From assembly GCA_008828725.1 (NCBI GenBank), contig MEHQ01000236.1, positions 186,324-250,323 of the forward strand: DNA of 64,000 nt. Direction: 5' to 3'. Source of the stretch: Saccharina japonica. Taxonomy: Eukaryota > Sar > Phaeophyceae > Laminariales > Laminariaceae. The notes beneath the pieces were generated by a model. The model ran no database searches. It had not been told where the DNA came from and saw only the letters and a program-made list of their open reading frames with translations. The position numbers were made by a program, and so were the translations under genes. Shown in pieces: positions 29,578 to 42,720 of this stretch (the stretch's first letter is position 1; every line of letters begins with the position of its first letter).

Positions 29578-32500
29578 TTAAAAGTAAGAGTCGTCAAAGT
29601 ACCCGGCCAGTGTGTCTGGCGCGAGGTCTAGCGGGAGGGCCACCGCGTATCCGAAGTAGGGGTTGGGTCTTTTCTTGGTGTCCGCCACGGCGCTCTTGAA
29701 GTGTTCCACCCTGCTTGGCGTTTACACGGAACATGGTGTCGCAAGTAAAACGTTTGTTTTCAGTGGGCGTGTGAAAGGGTTATGTGTCACGCGCGAACAG
29801 TAAGCGCCCAGATCATACCCCGTACGTCATTGTGCTTCCGTTGAGTGGGAGGTAAGAGCCTTCTTGGCATCAGCCTCGAGATTCAGAAGCGAATATGCCG
29901 CCGTGCAGTGCAGGCAAGGGATGAGGTCGGACCGTAGGCGATACCAAAGACGCAGTCTACGAAGAAGCCGAAACAACCGAAGTGCGATACGAAACAGGAA
30001 ATGCTGTGATGGTTTGCGAGCAGCGTAACCTTTCGTGAAGCGACTTGAAAAAAACGATACCCCAAAGTTGGCAATCGTACCGAGATACCAGACAGACAAC
30101 AAATAACAGACAATCGCTCTCTCTATAGACTATTGATATTCATACTATATACTATATATGAGTGTACCCCTGTCTCCCAGCGACGAAATTGGTGTCTGAC
30201 CTGTCCCATTCCTGGAGTAGCTCTGCAAGCGCTTGGAGGTGCTCCAAGTACTCCTGCTCGGAGAGGTGGAAGCTGCTCTGTCCAAGGTATCTGGCAAACA
30301 GAAACGCCATAAAGATGAGCGCACACAAAAGCGACCAAGAATATAAAAGTATACTCCGAGTTTACGTTTTACTTATTTTTTAGGTATTCCGGGTTCACAA
30401 TCACCCTCCAACGTCCACTTCCACTATTGTGTGTACCAACTGCGAAGTGACATCTGAACTGCAGTATAAACCTTATTCCACTTCAATTCCAAGGTCGTGT
30501 ATTTCCCAAAAACGTGGCTGCGGCTCTGAAAGGGACAAAAGGGACAACTAGCCGCTTGCATGAACTCGCACCCGTCACGCAATGTCCAAGTCACGCGCCA
30601 CATATGCATCCATCCATCCATCCACCCATCCATCCGCTTGCTCTATGCGTTCGATGCGTGTGATGAGTTCGACATGGCGGCCGTCTACGTCCGGCGGTTA
30701 CTCGGTACTTACTTCCACATGACGTTCAAGCAGAGCACCGGCTTCCCCGCGAAGACAGTTTTGTTGATCTGCACGTCGTACGGCACCTCGAACTTGTCCA
30801 CGATCAGGTCGTACATGTCGTACCCCGTGAACTCTGGCTGCTTCTTCTTGCTGTCCATCATGAAGAGCAAGGAGGGGGAAACAGAGCGCAGGCCTCAATC
30901 GGTTGATCATCAGTGTACTATTAATAGTTGTCTATATAGGGGGGGCAGTGCTATAATAGTTTCGAAACTGCGAAGACAAAGCTCGGGCAACAACGGCAGT
31001 TTCTAGTGCGGCAGTGCTCATGCCGAAAACACAACGATACAGTTCGGGCGCTACAGGCTGGGCTGGCCAAGAACAGCTTTTTAGTTCGTCAGTCCTTATC
31101 TCATGAACTACGACGAACTAGTCGGAGCTGAGCATATCCTGTTGATCAGCCAATCAAAGCGGTCATGCCCGTCTGTGTTGTTTGCTGATTGGGCACGTTC
31201 GCGCAATTCGTCGATTTTTTTAGTAGTTTGTTGAGCTTTTTCAGCAGAAAATGTCTATTTGAAATCATTTTTTATGCGGCGGAATAAAAATTGCCAGCAA
31301 TGCATCCCAGATTGCACCTCATCTGAGGACACTCCAGCACCCACACGGGCGCGGAAAACATGGCGTCCAGCTCGCCTACGAGCACGGACGCGTGCAGTCG
31401 CTGGCAGAAGACATCCAACGTCAGCTGCTACCCAGAGCGTGGGTCTGGGAAAAGTACAAGCTCACTGCCAACCCTCGCAGCTTTGCCCTAGTTTCGGTGG
31501 GAATCGGAAAAATGGGATTCTCAGTTGGTTTTTCCGAACTTTGAGCTGAAAACTTGACACATCATACTCAAGGGAAAACCGAAGGGATTGCCAACTGCAC
31601 CATTTTTTTTTTCTTTTTTTTTCCGTCAGTTGTAGCCAAAACCAATTTTCGTTTTTTTCTGAAATCTGCCTAGTTCACGAAAAAACAAAACAATCAAAAT
31701 GGTGCAGTTGGCAATCCGTTCGTTTTGCCCTTAAGTAGGACGTGTCAAGTTTTCAGTTCAAAAATTGAACAAACCAACTGAGAAAGTGCCTGATCAACTA
31801 AAAACCTATTCTTGGCCAGCCCAGCTCGTAGTTGTTCGCTACTGCTAATTGTTGATAAAGTTGATGAACAAAACAAGCACCGGCAAAATCTAGTCCGTGC
31901 ACAAGACAAGCTGGAGTGGAAGCAAACATAATGAATCAGTCCGAACATACCTGTTCTGATTGATCAGCCCTCTCCGAAAGCCATCCATATCCTGAGCCGC
32001 TGCTGGTTGTACTGGCGGTTCCTCTGCGCTGTCCACGTCACCATCCTCAGGTGTTGATTCGCCATTAATCATGTCCGATAAACCGCTCATGAACTTGTCC
32101 ATGGGACTTGCAGCCAACTTGTCGAGGCCCTGTGCAGCCAAAAGAGGCATGGTTTGGTAAAGAGGGGTTGTTTGGTAAATACGCAATTGTTTGGTTAAAG
32201 AGCCGTGGTTTGGGCAAAGAGGCGTTGTTCGAGATAAAGAGGCAATGTTTGGTAAATGTGTGTTGTTTGGTAAAGAGGCGTTGTTTGGTGCTTTGGTACA
32301 GTGGCGTTGGTTGGTAGAGAGGTGTTGTTTGGCTAAGAGGCGTTGTCTGATACAGAGGCGTGGTTTTGATCGCTGGGTCATCAACGACTCGACTTGAGCC
32401 CTATCGTACGGATGCAGTGACAAGCCACGATATAACATCAACGATAGAGAGGACCCGCGGCAGTGTTTTCCAGGTTGTCGTGCTCTACCTTGGTGTCTAC

Positions 32501-35500
32501 TCACCGGTCTACGTGGAGGGCTACAGTACAGTAGCCCTCTGCCACACACACGCAAACAAACACAGAAGAGACACTCCTATGCGTCATGTCGTGGCGCACA
32601 GCGTAGCTACTATTAAATAGTAGACCACGCATCGTCGCACAACGTTACTCTGATGCACTGATGGTGCTATTCTGCCTTACGAACACACTTGCTGCTTGCC
32701 TCCAGCACGTCCAAGAGTATTTTAAGTATCTTGTGAAGAAAACATATAACTACCCTGGACTATCTCCACTTGTACTCGAGTAGTTGTACTGATCATAACT
32801 GGAACGAGGAGGCGTCGATGAAATGATACCAGCATGGCATGACAGCGAAACAAGGAACACGCCAAGGCCTCAGAGGGACAGACATGGGATACCGTCGATT
32901 CCGAACAACGCATCAGTACAATAACTGTAACACGTAAACAAGAGTATGTAGCCCCCACCACCCCTCACTCACAATTCGAGCACTGCGATCAGAACAAATT
33001 ACGTTCAAAAGTAGGTGCACAGCTCTAAAGGTCTGTATGTAGTACCTAGCCCATATAGCCTACGAGGTATGTACAAATGGCTATCTATATAAATACTGAA
33101 ACCTTCGTTACCTTTGTATTACGTAGCATATACCAGGTACCAGGTATCGTATACTATATACCAATGTAGTATACGAGTCTAACATCGTACTTATATTATA
33201 TTCTACTAGCTGTATTTGAGTGCCATGCGAAGTGCTGCACTGATACTGTTTGCGGGTAAAAGGAACAAAATAATATAGTTTTACATCAATCCAATTTGGC
33301 GGAATATCTTATATTATAATCTTGACATACTCGAAGGTCATCAGTATTGTGCCATCGGTGTATATATAAGGCAGTAACTCTTAACTATCAGGTACCTGCT
33401 ACTACAGCAGTCGTTCATGCATTCATATTAGCTTGTCAATCGATAGTTTGTTTGTGATAAAACGTAGACATATGCATGCATGGTGTGCAACGTGGGCTAG
33501 ACTTCAACCTCATCACTATGGATAGTCACTGGCCGAGTTACTCTAGAAGCAACACCTCCTCTAAACACACAAACACGACTCCGCACGATTTACTATTCAA
33601 GGTACACCGGTACGTGCCTGCATCAGGTGCTGCTACTGTAAGAAACCTATTATTTCAGGGCAGTCCTCGAGAACGACTCTTGACCCCGGGAACTTTTCCC
33701 GGGGGAGCTACGTAACGACCACGGGAATGCACGGTAAATTGTGTGTGGGAACCGGTCACCACGGGAAACGTTACCGCGGGAACTAGCCGCCACGGGAATT
33801 ACCGGGAAATTGTGTGTGGGAACCGGCCACCACGGAAAACATTCGCGCGGGCAATAATCACCACGGAATTCAACGTGAAGTTGTGTGTGAGAACCGGTCA
33901 CCACGGGACTTCACGGGGCATGAATCAGCCACCGCGATATATGATTTTTCTACATCTTCATGTTTGTATTGACTCTGTGTGGCTGGAGGTTGGGGCTACA
34001 CGTGGACCCTTCTAGTCTTGGTGGCGTCCGCTACGGGAGATGACTTTTATTATAACTATTATTGTATTTGCCATCTAACAATGTGCAGGGTGAGTATCAA
34101 ATCATGAAAACAAAAATGACGAAGTTGGTACAGCAGTATGTTTGCCACTCGATTGTCAATTGTTACAGTAGTATGTTTGCCACTCGATTGTCAATGTGCA
34201 CCATGGCTCCAGCGTCTTCCATCACCCACGAACATTCCCAAAAATATGAAACCAAGAGAGACCATGGGTCAGCCCGTGGGGTACACCGTGACGCACGTTA
34301 ACCGTGGCGAACCTCATGGGGTTCATCCATGAACTATCCATGAAGTATGACATGCGTCGTTCCATGGCGGGTGTCCGTGGGTTATTCTACGGCTGACCAT
34401 GGTATATACCATGGGTAACCATGGATTGGACTTGGACCATGGACTGGTCCATGGGCTGTCCAAGTAACGTAGATCATTGGTGCCAGCAGGGTACCATATA
34501 CCGTACAGCGAAACACTCAAAAACTTGTTTTATGGTCTATGAAAATAATCAAGATAATTCTAAAATCATAAGGATTAAGGATTCCAAAAAATAGAACGCC
34601 AGATCTAGTGTATATTTCAAAAAAATAAAAAACAACAGCTGTGAGCTCGAGGATTTCGTCTGTATATACCATTTTGTTCCGAAATATAAGCACCGTTTTT
34701 ATTGAATATTAATGCATAAAATTTGCTTATATTTAGGGACAGAGTGGTACAACTTTAGCGACGTGCGGTATGTGCTGATCTACCGAGTTATCCTGTGCTG
34801 ACCGTCCTGACGGGAAACATTATCGCGGGAGTCGGGAAGTCGATAGCTCCGCACGGTTTTACCAAACGGGATCGGAAAACCATGGGCCAACAGACATTTC
34901 CACCAGAACCGTTTGGGTGGGAGCAAGAATTAGGATTTGGGTGGGATCTGTTTGGGTGGGAACGGGAAATCAACAATTCCAGGGGAACATGGGTGGAAAC
35001 GGGAATTCAATACTTTTACGGGGAACTGGTCAAAATCCTATAGTCCGTTCTTTCCCACAGGATTTTTCCCACGGGAAATTTCTCGAGGACTGCCCTCTGA
35101 TAATATTAATAGGCGAACGATACGTAGCACATGCTGTCATATATTACGGATATAGTACTGCTGAAAGCTAGCTGGCGAAGCCAAAACAACACAGGTCTTT
35201 TTACGGCACGGCCTGTAAGCAGATGACGGATGACACGCATATACTAAGCATGCTGTCATGCAGGCACAACTTTCTAATGTGTTTAGGGAAATGGAGCTAA
35301 TGTGAATACAACCCTTGAGCTGGTCAGGTAATCACAGCAGCAGTCGGCTGTACTTGGCGCTTGCGACGGTACGTTCGAACATAATTTCCAGGCGCGTGCC
35401 CATCTCAGATACCACGTACGAGAAAGACAAAAATGAGATACGAAGTATAAGTATATTAGTATCAATATTAATATGTAGGAGGCAAAACGTCGGCCTGTTT

Positions 35501-38070
35501 CTTCTACGAACCGGTACTTTTTTAGGCGCGTGCCCCGGCGTGCATTATTATTCTCCTACAGAGAGGCACGTGTACTCGTATTTTATCATACCCAGCAGGC
35601 GGGAACGGAGTTTAAGCCTAACTACATGCTGGTATATATCGTATGATACCAGGTACAGCATAAATACCATAAGATCAATACTCTCTCTAGTACCTGGTAC
35701 CTTTTATACCTGGTACCCTGATACCGGTACTTGCTTCACCGCGTTGTCTCGCTACAGGCAGTTTTAGCGACATACGTAGGGCTTGAATTTTGGGGATAAC
35801 GACCGTGACGACTAAACCACGCAGAAAGAACTTGATACCTGGTACCGACTGCTGTACCTGGTACCACCGCATGCTCAAGCATTTCCGTAACGCTTTCAAA
35901 ATCTACTATTTAGCTGTTGTGGATCCTGTGGGTGGAACTACAGTAGGTGTACTACTATTATACTATACGAGGTTACCGAGGACAAGGGTCCACGTCACAC
36001 ACCTGTACAGCAGTGTCTCCATCACCTCGCGGCCTTTAGCATGCGCACATTTAGAGTAAACGGGACATCCTCCATATCATACAGCTCCCGCTTGAACCGC
36101 GATCAGCACCTCCAACACTCTGATTAACAACAATCTTCTCTTACGATAGATTGAGACTGGAGACAAGCAACGCGGATGATACTCAATCGATTGCGATACT
36201 ACTGGTAACACATTGGACAACACTTACTACTTGGTCGATAATAATGCGGCCCTTTCTCAACACCTTTTTTTTTAGTTAAGGGGAAGACCGGAGACTAGCA
36301 ACGCGAATGTTACTCATTCGATTGCGATACTAACACAATTATACTATACGAGGTTACCGAGGACGCATGAAGACTGAAGACGACCTATCGTATGCATCAT
36401 ATCTTACTATACAATTTGCATCATTGCATCCCCAAAAATCTAAAATCCTGACCTCACCCATCATAAGACATGGCAACAACGCGATTCCTCAAACAGGACA
36501 AAAAATGTGAGGTGCAAGTTACTCGCGACTCGCGACGACAAATAAACTGGGTTGCCCATCCCCCGTTTTCGTCGACATTTTTGTGCTTGCGTTTTTCGTT
36601 TTTAGTAGCCGGTCGCCCCGGTGGTCTAACAGGTAGCCACGAAGCCTGTTAGCGTTGGAGGTCGGGGGTACGATTCTCCTCGTATGGAGATTTTTATTCC
36701 CAAATGACACCAACGGTCGAGAGCGCATATTATAGCGTGGATAAGCACAATTCGACGAAAGTTGACGAGGGAAGAAAGTGCTGAAATCTTCTCGCGATAA
36801 AAATGCAAGGCAAGAACCGTAGTGGGGGAGGAGGGAGAAGAGCCTACTTTGTGACCCCGGATCTGAGTTACGACTAGGAAGGAGAGAGAAAGGAAGGGCG
36901 AAGATAATAAAGGATGGACAAAAAAAAATATATATATATATACCTGGTACGTTTTAACCTACTGTTGTATCTATGACGTGATTTGAATGAAGCATGGCCG
37001 TGTCTCTCGCTTTTCTCCAACAAGCCAACAACAAACAAGTCAACAGCCCAACAGGCCAACAAGCCGCGTGGCGTCGAGCTTCTTTGTGGCAGGCGTCGTT
37101 TGGGTATTGTCATGCCTCGTCTGTCGCGTAGTGTGTTAATCGTAGCCTGTCGGTACGTACAGAAACAGTCGACGTACGTACGTACGTAGCGTCCGACAAA
37201 ATTGTCAAAATGCCGACCCTAAAATCAACACATCAACACACAATCCGCCGTACACGTTGCTTGACACACACTTGACACTGCCAGCCAATAAACGTGCGAA
37301 GTGCTGGCAGCAGCAGGACCCCGACTTCGGGTTGGGCGTGCTGTTCTGTTCATTTTTACAATCTTGGATCATACCAGTGTTGCGTATAATATCATATGTA
37401 CCTGGTACCTTTGGTACGAGTACCTTCTACGACACACGCTGTAAGCTGTAATACGACGAGGCTCCTGCTTCTGCTTCTGTGGGAGTCTGCTGGTTTTGCT
37501 CTCAGCTCAGCTCTGGTATTATACTTGTTCAGACAGAAGACAGAACCACATACTGTAATGGTAACACTGATTTGGTAAAAGCGAAGCATATGAACGCCAA
37601 TCAGGCAACCAGTCTAATAGAAGGCTCTGACACAATGGGACAATAGGTCACATCGACAGCAGTGTGCAAACGTGCAGACCTCGTGCTGTGAGGGTTCCTG
37701 TGTGCTGTGTGTACCAACGTCAACACAGCAGCTGCTGCAGTGCCAGCATCACGGCGATTGCAACGCGTCGTCTCGTGCGGAAGAATCGCTAATACCGAGA
37801 GAGAGCAAGCCGTAGTAACCTAATGCGCATGCGAGAAATATTTTGCTGGGGTTCTGCTGCGATGCAACGTGATGCAATGACACATCGCTACCGCCGGCAT
37901 ATGCTATGTTCACATCTTCCCACCTGACATCGATGCCGCCGAGAGAGACTGCCAGTTCCGTTCGCGATGCCGATTTTTCCAGCTGGACTACTACTGTGGA
38001 AAGCATTCGTCGTTGTGCACAGAACCACCACCCCCACTGCACCAACCCAGGCTATCGGGCTTCGCGACAT
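29578..38070 (-). CDS. Plastid-targeted DUF3067 family protein
   Basis: Five exons, minus strand: 37924-38070, 31951-32129, 30713-30850, 30201-30290, 29578-29710; phases agree and the product is 228 aa. Residues 1-24 (MSRSPIAWVGAVGVVVLC then TTTNAF) form a signal peptide with Phe after the cleavage site, so plastid import through the ER is likely. Residues 50-108 are an acidic linker. The DUF3067 domain (about 109-228) shows YDMYDLIVDKFEVPYDVQI, VMWKYLGQSSFHLSEQEYLE and a C-terminal RPNPYFGYAVALPLDL. DUF3067 is found in cyanobacteria and plastid-bearing eukaryotes; its role is unknown. The leader is a separate exon, followed by a 5.8-kb repeat-filled intron. The gene is divergent from SLY1. 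Confidence 0.9.
32130..37923. repeat. Intron 1 of the DUF3067 gene, repeat-rich
   Basis: Tandem TTTGGTAAAGAGGCGTTG units (32,150-32,360). CCACGGGAA / GTGTGTGGGAACCGGTCACC units (33,690-33,915) with related CGGGAAACATTATCGCGGGA at 34,812-35,100. A CCATGG-rich block (34,200-34,465). Direct copies around 36,110-36,210 and 36,285-36,360 (GAGACTRGCAACGCG..CGATTGCGATACTA) and of TATACTATACGAGGTTACCG (35,951 and 36,337). SINE copy S2 at 36,611. No protein-coding exon could be supported inside. Confidence 0.75.
36611..36941 (+). mobile_element. tRNA-derived SINE, copy S2
   Basis: Almost identical to S1 at 9,011 over 310 bp, including GGTCGCCCCGGTGGTCTAAC and GGAAGGAGAGAGAAAGGAAG. Its B box has one change (GGTACGATTCTCC) and the tail is A8 followed by (TA)n. 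The high identity suggests recent activity of the family. Confidence 0.9.
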
Positions 38071-38284
38071 GTTCCTCTTCCAGTCCTCTTCCCCTCTTCT
38101 CCACTTCTGCTACTGCTGTATGCTCTCTGGTGTGTCACATGTGTGTGCGCGGCTTCAACTCGATGTTGTGTCTGCGCTGGCTCGAAAACGCCCGAGTGCA
38201 AAAAGCCTCCAAATTTCATAAGAAAACTATAGTTTGCTGAAACAAACTCGAGCAGCAGAAAAGAAAGCGACACGCAAAGCAAGG
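38071..38284. promoter_or_regulatory. Putative bidirectional promoter, DUF3067 / SLY1
   Basis: Only 214 bp separate the ATG of the plastid DUF3067 gene (minus) from the ATG of SLY1 (plus), so both 5-prime UTRs and promoters must fit here. No clear TATA box is visible. AAACTATAGTTTGC near 38,224 is a short palindrome that could mark a start site. Inferred from gene layout only. Confidence 0.55.
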
Positions 38285-41200
38285 ATGGCTATGCCTGTGG
38301 CAATGACTGGGGGCTTTGGCTCCCTCCCCAGTTCGCTGAAGGATAAGCAAAGGCAGGCGGTTCTGAAGCTGTTAGATTTCAATTCTAGCGACCATGGTGA
38401 GTGGCAGAGAGTCACCGCATCATGCCTCGTATAGTTGTCTCATTCTGTTCTGCTACACACTGCGGCCTAAGGTTTACGCAGCATCACGACCGCTTCCGGT
38501 TGTAGATTGTAGGTTGCGTTTCTCGGCGGTTGCACGGCAGGCGATCTGTTTTGCACTCACTGGAGACGGGAGGCTTTCAATCGCAGAATTGCAGGTGCAT
38601 TGACCGAGCTACCAACCCCCTAGTTCCATTCACGAGGGCAAACACACACCCTGTCTGATGAAAGAACGTCGCATTTCAGGTCAGATTTTCCAACTAGACA
38701 GCTGAAGCAGGGTTGGGCCGCAGTGTTGCCTCGTACATACATACCTGTTGTATATACCAGATAACAGGTACATCGGAGGGATACGCACAACTATTACAAG
38801 TGTTTATGTCCTGATGTCGTCATCACGTTGCCACCTTCCACCCTGCTGAGCTTTCCGTTGTATCCCTACCAACACGCTCCGAACCACGCCTTCTCTCTAC
38901 GATGCCATACACGGTTGCAGGCAGTCGAGCTGGGCAGGTTGGCGAGTGGTCCGACCAGTGGAAAGTTTTGGTGTACGACAAGCCTTGCCGGAACATCATC
39001 TCGACACTTCTACACGTTACGCAACTCCGGAAGCAGGGCGTTACGCTACACATGCTGGTGAACACGCGTTGACACTTCAAAGTAACTCTGCTTGCTCAGC
39101 TGCTCAGTAGCAATGCCCCGATTAGCCTGCCGCTTGCCGTACGTAACTCATGCACCATGCACCTGCCAGCGGTAATGTGACTACAAACAGTATATGACAC
39201 AAGGTACACTCGTAGATACGTAGATACCTGGTTTATACGTAATCGTGTCTACTTCGTATAATAGCTTTTTTAGCTTGGATTGGTAGGTGTCGCGTACGTG
39301 TACGTACGACGTACATACTGGTGGTGTAGTCTACTATTAATATTATTACGCAGCACTTCCAGGTACCAGTATGTACTACTGTAGTACCTGGTACAGTGGG
39401 TACCCCGATTTAAGAGCGCCCCCGTGACAATCTTAAACCAAAGCAAGCGCTCTTAACTACACATTGCTATTACCTGTAGTGTGCAACACATAGCTTTTAG
39501 TATAGGCGGGACATGACGATTTGACCGCTCTTTAATTCCGAATGCTCTTATCTTGGTCGCTCTTAAGTCGGGGTACCACCCACTGTTCCTGGTATGCTAC
39601 AGCTACGGCGTGCTGGTGAGTCTATGTTACAGCAGTTCAGTCAATTATCTCCATGACGAGCTTTCATTCATCAAGCATCGAGGCGTCGAGGCGCGACGAA
39701 AGCAGAATATTTGCGGTCTTTAACTTTCCCAAGAAAGACCAGGAAAACTTCGCTACCCTCTGCAGCGAGACAACCGCAGCCGCCAGGGTGGTCTGCATGT
39801 CTGCGTTGCCAATCCAAGCCTTTTTTTTTAATTGGTAGCATCAGCAATTTCACCTCAATTGTCAATTGTCAATTGTCAACTGTATTGTACCATGTACCAT
39901 CCCGAAAGGAGTCCCTTACCGTCATGCTGTCGCCCTGATCTGATACCCGTCACTATCTTATCTTGATTTCTTTTTGGTTGGTTGTGTCTATGATGCAAAG
40001 CTGGAGACGGAGCGAGAGGCCATCCCTGATGTACCAGCGATCTACTTCTGCCGCCCAACCGCTGAGAATATGCGACGGATCGCGGCCGACTCTGGCAAGA
40101 GATTGTACAGGTGAGAAAGCAACACAATCACTTGTTCTAATAGCAGAGCTGCCATGGTAAAAATACACCTGGTACCTGTTACCGGGGTATCATGGCATCA
40201 TGCGGTACCCCTGTCGGGAAGAGTCGGATTGGTGTACGAACCGACTCCTGCTGTTGCGACCGTTTGCGGCATCACTACCTTTAGTGCGCGTACTGCTACG
40301 TATGGGTCAAGTGTCAACTTCAACACCGGAAAAATATTGAACACGTTACTGCTCAACCAAGAGCGAAAAAGAGTGACTCCTGTGCTGGTCTCGACACTCT
40401 TCTTCTATACGTACGTCCACCAAGTATAGTAGAGCTGCAAACCCTATCATACGTACTGTGCGTCTCTCCATTCTCCACGTTATCCACAAAACAACTTCCA
40501 TTCCATGCTTTGAAAACCACACACGCCCTGGCCGCCGCAGCAATCTCTACCTAAACCTGTCGAGCAAGCTCGAGCGGCCGCTGATGGAGCTCCTGGCGCG
40601 AGAAACCTTGGCGAAGGGCAGCGTAGACATGATCTCCAAGATATTCGACCAGAACTTGGAGTTCGTGTCCTTGGAGCACCGGCTGTTCAGCCTCGACCGC
40701 CCAGGATCTTACGTCCAATATAACGATCCGACCTGCCCAGACGCGGAGGTGAGCATCTCTTCAACCAAAGCTGGCCTCTTTATGCAGCAATATTGATCAA
40801 TGTTGCCTACGCCCATGGTCTAAGAGAGCTGAAGTACGGCAGTACGGCTCATGTATGGAGCCCCGTCAACAATTATGGTGGTCTGAAGGAGCTATTCATG
40901 TTTTTTTTTCTTGTGACCTGCGCCTTGCGGTTTCCTGCTTTGTGCAGTTGCACGCGGCCGTGGTACGGAGTTCATAGGAAGGGGCTTTTCTCGTTGGCGA
41001 CCGCATGGTGTCCAAATCGTGTGCGTAGGGATTTACCGATCATAAAATACGCACCACGTAGAGTTTTTTTTTTCCTCTGTGGTTGTTGCAGAAATCTGGC
41101 CACCTTTCAACCTTGCCCTTTCACTGCCCACTACGTACAAGGGCATCCTTTCTGTTCATAGGCTTAGCTCGTTTTCGGAATTCCTGCTCCCTTTTACGGG

Positions 41201-42674
41201 AATTGCTGTACGCTGCCACGATAGCCATGCCCAACGTCTGGAGTTCGTAGGAGTAGCCCCTCTCATCTACTATGCCGCCGGCGCAACACGAAGCAGGTGA
41301 CAACGTACATGCGGAGCATAGCTAGCGCTCTCTTTGGGGTGCTGGCGACGGTGGGTGGGGTGCCCATCATTCGCGCGCTCCCCGGAGGGCCGACGCAAAT
41401 GATTTCGGAGCAACTCAGCAAGGTGCGTTTCTGTATTACTTACGGGCACTCGTGTTCTTTGCATGTGTGCGATATTTTGCATGGTGCAACGTGTTGAGGC
41501 AGTTGTTGCGTTGCTCGACATTGAGCTAGCTGGCCTTTTTTCGGTCCCTAAGCCGGGACTTTTTTCGTCTTCAGTGTTGACGCTATTCATCCAGGTGTTC
41601 GTTTATTTGCAGGCCGATCACCGACGCTGGGAGCCATGTCTTGTCACGTAGTACTGATGGCTAGCACTGCTTACAGTCAAATGTACCGCAAGGGGAACAT
41701 ACGATCGACTGAAAATCTTTGAGTTAGTTGACTTTAGCTCGGCGGCTGTGGTCATGCTTCGTTCACGATATTATCCGATACATGCTGTACAGGCCCTTTG
41801 CCAATTTCCTTCTGGCTTGCCTGTTTTCGCGTCCGGTCAACCAACGCACGCGTCGTCTTTCCTGCTCCACCAATGAATAGCTCATCAGCGACCATCTCAC
41901 GGGAGGGGGGACGGCGTTTAATTCGCCGGGAGCCGCTGGATTCCAGAGGCCGCTCGTGGTCGTGATGCATCGGGGCATGGATCTCGTCTCTGCTCTCAGG
42001 CACAACAGGTGACATACATTGAATACCCGCAAACACATACGCGCCTGGCGAACCTGTAGTCCCTTTTGCCGTATGACGCGAGGAGCGCGCCGGGCGTCGA
42101 CGTTGAGCTCCTTGGGTGTTGTGCGGGATACGGCAAATTAACTCAACGAGCGTGCTGCTAGTGGCGCCTGCTCGCCAAGTTTAGCCAACAACTCGGACTC
42201 GTTGTAAACTCTTTGGGTTTTGTGCTTACGTGATGTCATGCTGAGCGGCTTTCCTCTAACCTCTATTGAATTGGGGGCCTATCGTAGCGAGATACTGATA
42301 GACCACAGTGAAGCACAGCAAATCACAAGAGAAGGCATCGTGCCTACGGATGATGAATCTCCACTATGTTATTATAGTATTGGTAGTACCTTCTCGCTGG
42401 CAGACCCTCTTATCCTCTATTATTCATGTCTATTTCGTGTGACGCTGCTTGTGCGATTCCAGCACCTACCAAGCCCTCGTGGACGACGTTCTCGACCACC
42501 GATTGAACCGGGTTACCGTCAAGATGGAGGGAAAGAACGGCCAAGGGAAGCGATCCAAGACATACGATGTGGACGCAGAAAATGTGAGTGTGGCGATATT
42601 ACAGTAGTGTTAGAGAACAAAACTTATGGGCGAATTTGTTTACTTGTAACAGCCGTGTTTGCCGATGTAGTGTC

Positions 42675-42720
<46 letters not shown>

